Source of the DNA: Paramecium octaurelia
Lineage: Eukaryota; Ciliophora; Oligohymenophorea; Peniculida; Parameciidae
DNA: 64,000 nucleotides
Assembly (NCBI GenBank): GCA_905182995.1
Contig: CAJJDP010000079.1
Coordinates: 323,893 to 387,892, forward strand
Reading direction: 5' to 3'
Positions within the stretch are counted from its first letter, which is position 1. Each line of letters starts with the position of its first letter. The translations under genes were made by a program, and so were the position numbers. This document shows, piece by piece, positions 59,301-64,000 of the stretch. The notes under the pieces were generated by a model, which searched no databases, had not been told where the DNA came from, and saw only the letters and a list, made by a program, of their open reading frames with translations.

Positions 59301-62300
59301 CCTTAATGATCCAATATTTATCTGATCAATTCTATTGGTGGTTAAGCACCGTACTCTTCTTTCTTGGGCATGTTTAGATCATCCACGAAAATAACTTATC
59401 TCTTTCCGACTGGTGGCCCTCTAACTCCTTTTCTTCTTTTGTCAATCCAAGAGTCAATTGTATCTTGTGTTTGATTTGCTGATGTCTAAGCACTAAAAGT
59501 TAAGGGAACATATTGAAAATCTTCAGGCATGCCCATAATCAATAATTGATATGAATTCTATGATTTACCTGTACCTGTTGGTCCTGGGCAACACACATGG
59601 AAATTATTAGTTAGTAGCAATTTCATCAAATACATATTACGAGTGGAATCAGTGGTAGGAATCACAATTTCATGGAATTATAATTTCTAATCAATTTCGA
59701 ATGATTAATATGCATCACTCCAAGGTTATAAATTTACTTAGTAATCATAGATCAAACCCTCTTTTGGATATTCAAAGTTGGCCCTGTATTTTTACATCTA
59801 TTATCTATGGAACTTATCACATTTTTATCTACTTTAGAAATCTCCTGTTACCATAATGCTCCAAACCAATGAATAATGGAAGTAGTATTCAATGTTCTGG
59901 TTCAATTGATCAAGTTCATCAACTGAGACTTTTTTAATTTCAGTTTCAACATAAGGGGAAATCAAACTATCAATAATTCTCTGTTGTGATTAAACCAAAT
60001 TGTTTCTCATTGTAGGAATAACCTCTTTACAATGCTTGTATGTAAATTCAAGTGCCTCGTCCACATATTGCTAGAACCACTTAGTCAAGTTGTTCAAGAC
60101 TTCTTTCTTTTTATTTTTAATGTTGCTAGGAAACCGTTAAACATAGGAATCAATTAATGGTTGTATACCCATAGCTCTAGGCTCCATGTAAACCATACCA
60201 CATCTTGAGACAGTGGCTGGTGAAGCGACAGCCAAATCTTCGACCTCAAACATCATTGTCATGTATTGAGTCAATGTCAAGATTTAACCACTATTCAAAC
60301 ACAATTTCTTGTTGTCATCCAATACAGTATTCATGGATTCTATCCACAAAGCATCAACAGGTCCGTCAAACATTATCCAATGTCTGTCTGAGCTTGTGTC
60401 TTTAACAGCTTCTCTCACCATATAGGCCAAGACTCCATCAGTCCATTCATGAGTCTATTCGTTGAATTGACCATATAACTAACCCATAGTAATTGATTTA
60501 GGATTCAATATGTGGGTGTGTACTTTATAAAAACCATTGGCTTCTCCTAACTTTGTCATTGATTTTGAGAGGATTTAGTAATTAGTTGTTTTGCCACCTC
60601 CTGTTGGACCCACCAACATCAATCCATGTCTGACTTATATCGTATCATAGAGTTAGAGTACTTTGTCAATGAATGGTTGTACAGGTTGAACAGGATACGG
60701 TTATTCCTTGAACACATATTTCTCGCATTACAATGATAATTCTGGAATCAACTTACCATAATCATATTATGGTCTCTCCAATCCAGGGAATAAATCTGAT
60801 ATGATGTTTTCAAATAATGGTAAATCGTCTTTCAAAAATTTGGGAACATTTACATCTCTTAGTGCTCTTAATAATAGTTATTCTTCATTCATATCTGGGA
60901 ATTACACTTTCAATAGACCTGCTGCATTTATCACAGATCTTACTGCTCTCATACCATAATCGTAATGATCCTGAGATGACAATTATTCTGAACTCAATTT
61001 GAATGTAGTAACCATCTTTTTAGATAGATCTCTACCTAATTTAAACCCAAATGAATAGAGCATAATTTCACCAATCATAGCATAATCTGGAACCATCATA
61101 GCCACTGGTCTAAAGAGTGCCTTTAAATTATCAGGTAATTCTGTTCTTCCAGCATAACCAGGATTCATTGTAATAAACACTGAAAAAGTAGGTAAAATTT
61201 TAATGAATGAACCTTCAAATTCTACTTAGGGCGTTCCTTTAGCTTTTTCTCCAAATAACACCAACAATTATTATGCAATAACTGATAACACTTCAATATT
61301 GATACGATTGAATTCATCAAAACAAGCCCAAGCACCAGCAGATGCTAATCCCTTAAAGAACTTGCCAACCATAATAAAATCCATAGAGTCTGAACAATTA
61401 AACACCACACATTATTTTGCCAAAGCTTTTGCCAAATCCTTGGTTGATTCAGTTTTACCAGTACCAGCTGGACCTGCTGGAGCTCCTCCCAAATTCAATC
61501 TTAAAGCACCCATTAAGGTCATATAACATTTATCAGTCAAAGGTGTAATAACTAATCTGAGTGTATTTCCCAGATATTCATAACCATATGGGAAATTGGT
61601 TTATACACATTTGACCCAACAATCAAAATCTACTAATTGATTTTCCCAATAGTATCTTAATTGCGATATCCATTCAAAGGCGAATTTGTCATATACCTCA
61701 CTATCCACCATCTTCTATACAACATCTTTGGCATGCACATCAATAACAATCAAAGCATTTATTGTAACCATTGCTTACTTTGATAATTTAGTTCTAACCA
61801 AATCAACTAATGACCCTAGTTGATCTTCCAATCTCTTGAAATATCCTTTAAGATTCTGTGAATCAATTGCTGTTTCTACTTCTTTTGTCCAATGCACTTA
61901 TGATCCATTCAATACACATTAACCTGGATGTCTCAGAACCCATTCTTCTCTCTTTACTTGTGTGTAATTTTCAATACTAACCATTAATGCCTATCTAACT
62001 GATAATCTCATCATATTTTCAACTTCATTCATCCATTCTTCAACATTCTTTTTGTTTGGATCCACTATTTTGACAAAAGGTACTTTCTCTTTTTCAGCTG
62101 AAAACATGGCATGGATTTTCTTATCCTTATCAAATTCTATCGAGTTGATATTCTCAAAGACTTTCTTAAGATGAGGTTAGACTGCTGTTGGTTCTTTGGT
62201 TTAGGATAGAATTTCCAATAATTCATCATTAGACAAAAAGTAAAATCTTGCAAACTTCTCTCTTTTCTTTTCCAAATAATTGTTCAATTCCTTTTGAACC

Positions 62301-64000
62301 ATTTCCAATGTCTTATTGGCTTCATGCAACCTTTCCCACAACCCATCCTCAATGCAAACATCCAATACTTTCTCTTTGGCCTTGGCTTGAGTCACTGTAG
62401 TTCTCCAGGTTTAATCAACTGTTTTAAATTTCTTTGTTTCTGCAGGTAGTTACTTAGCAATGTCTTGAGAATCAAATATGGGTTGCAAATACATCCATTA
62501 TTACTAAAATTTAGCCCATTCTTCTAGTATATCTTGAATCTTTCTCAATGACTTATCCCATTCACTGATTCTTTCTTCGAAGAATTTCTTAAATGGAGAG
62601 AATACCATAGCTGAAGTATTAATAATGTGTTCATCCAAGACAATTTGAATTTCATCGAATCCTTTAAGAATAAATGTGTTTTTGTATTGAACGCATTGAA
62701 ATTTAATATTCTCCCATGCATTAAGCATATTGTCAAGCATCATTTCTATTTGGTATTCTTTGCTAGCAGTTTCTCCAATATTAACAACCTTATCAATCAC
62801 ATCCATGAACCCAGCATTCAAAATCTTCTAAAAATTGAAGTCCTACTCATCTGGATTGATGACTTGAGCTAGACCCTTTAATTAAGAGACTTATGTCCAA
62901 TGTCTAACAGTCATACCTTTCTTCCTAAGAGCTGACAACAATGGCACTTTGGGTCTAAATTCATCAATCTCTGCTTTTACTGCCTCAGCAATCTTCTGGA
63001 TACCTGTCACTTGAATTGTTCTCATAGCAGTCTAGATATTTTTAACACCCTCTTCAACAATCCTTTCACACTCATCAGCATCAACATTCATGAAATCATC
63101 ATTCAACCATAATTTGATGCCGCTCTTAAATTTATAAGTACTTGACCATAAATCATAATAGGGTTTGAATTCCCTAGCCATTGAGTTCAATTTAGAATAA
63201 TCAGTTTGTGGTTTATCAAATAATGCCTCTTGCATATTGAATTTACTAGCTTATTCCTAAAATTCACTTATTTATTTCATCACATATTCAACCACTTCAG
63301 CCATATCCTTATTCTTACTCACATCCTGATGTTTATGAAACTCTTAGATAGTTCTCTCCAAATTTTCGATCTACTCTCTAAAATCTTCTTGTTGAACCTT
63401 TGCATCATCTGAGAACTTAACTTTCAATTTCTCCAATTATCCATTTCTCACCTCAACCATCTCCTTTATTTCCTTCGGACTTCCAAAAATCTTCCACCTT
63501 CTTTGGAAATCATCCAAAGGAAATCTGTAATTGAATTCCTCCAACATTTTGAACACATCAAACAATTAATTCATTTTAACTTTCATCTTCTCCAGCTCCT
63601 ATGGTAAATTACCTATATATTCCTTTAATATGGTCAACTTTTCTATTGTATCTGGTTCTTCAAGAATTGTCTTCTTGATATCCCCAAATTCTTAAAATAT
63701 TCTAATACTAGTATTTCTAGCTCTTCTAGCAATAAGATCAATAAGATTTTTCTATAGTGCCTAGTATCGTTCTATCAATATTCCTTTGGCTTCATTCAAA
63801 TGAATTTCGAACATTCCTACATGAATTGAATCCAAAATTTCCTCATTTAATTATTTTTCCTTTGTAGTTGCTTTAATAATCTCATCACGAATTGATTCAA
63901 ATTCTCTTGGAGGATCTTCTAATTCAATGTCTCTTGCCACATCGTCTGGTCTCAATTTTAAGACTGGAATGTATTTATTAAAAACAGTCTTATATTACTC
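53359..64000 (-). CDS. Axonemal dynein heavy chain (N-terminus outside the window)
   Basis: About 3,500 residues are present, reading from 64000 to TGA at 53359-53361. In order: tail/linker (helical, e.g. [17 protein letters not shown]); AAA1 with [20 protein letters not shown] (about 61430-61490), [16 protein letters not shown] and [23 protein letters not shown]2 P-loop [13 protein letters not shown] (about 60600); AAA3 PGPTGTGKS (about 59570); AAA4 GIGGSGRQSL (about 58530); stalk coiled coils (about 57470-57870 and 56890-57090) around the microtubule-binding domain; AAA5, AAA6; and a full C-terminal domain ending [14 protein letters not shown]. Introns near the 3' end are 23-26 nt. The AAA1 and AAA2 wording ([31 protein letters not shown]) is nearest the single-headed inner-arm DNAH1/3/7/12 group, stated with modest certainty. 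It is a microtubule motor for ciliary beating. Confidence 0.96.

Noticed and set aside
1-64000. Internal eliminated sequences or macronuclear telomere repeats
   Set aside because: No frame interruption bounded by TA dinucleotides with the IES end consensus was evident, and no CCCCAA/CCCAAA runs were seen; the window looks like already rearranged macronuclear DNA.
1-64000. Mobile elements or virus-like elements
   Set aside because: No transposase, reverse transcriptase, integrase, capsid or polymerase motif was recognised in any frame, and no terminal repeats other than the EF2 duplication.

Overview
The window is macronuclear-type DNA from a ciliate, very probably Paramecium (P. aurelia group). 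In every recognisable gene TAA and TAG are read as glutamine and only TGA ends the frame. Coding frames are interrupted by introns of about 20-35 nt, most often 23-28 nt, of the form GTA...TAG. Intergenic DNA is short and very AT-rich. No tRNA, rRNA, CRISPR array, telomeric repeat, transposon or virus-like element was recognised.

Layout. 1-581: 5' part of a plasma-membrane Ca2+-ATPase (minus). 582-2716: long gene-poor stretch. 2717-5248: MFS transporter and a Rab6-like GTPase (plus). 5290-12149: minus-strand block with an acidic/Q-rich unknown, a PHD-finger protein, the autophagy E1 enzyme Atg7 and a small unknown only 22 bp upstream of it. 12913-15838: threonyl-tRNA synthetase with an unusual insert and C-terminal extension. 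16644-22131: elongation factor 2 followed by two extra partial copies of its 3' end, each beginning at a single N, with a uracil phosphoribosyltransferase between them. 22400-23717: FtsH-like AAA protein without a peptidase domain. 23948-32089: minus-strand block with a helical unknown, a large ASH-repeat ciliary protein (DLEC1/FAP81-like), a double universal-stress protein and a signal-peptide-peptidase-like membrane protein lacking the GxGD motif. 32298-37010: an alveolin and a cyclic-nucleotide-binding potassium channel. 37489-40038: a small MGC-type (lipidated) protein and a coiled-coil protein. 40661-45497: a kinesin fused to RCC1 repeats, an F-box-like remnant and a kinase with a degenerate DFG. 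45530-49359: a second MGC-type small protein and a long coiled-coil protein whose start codons are 9 bp apart, divergent. 49826-50392: small P-loop kinase. 51792-52858: unknown. 53359-64000: axonemal dynein heavy chain (minus), running off the right edge.

The genes are independent eukaryotic units, not operons. A cilium/cortex theme recurs (dynein, DLEC1-like protein, alveolin, kinesin, coiled-coil proteins, ion channel), which fits a ciliate but is not by itself evidence of a functional cluster. The most interesting items are divergent or composite proteins: the ThrRS extension, the kinesin-RCC1 fusion, and three probable pseudo-enzymes or reduced enzymes (AAA without M41, SPP-like without GxGD, kinase with NFC). 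I did not find a clearly new multi-gene system. Intron calls were made by eye from reading-frame continuity and family conservation; a few junctions stay uncertain and are flagged.
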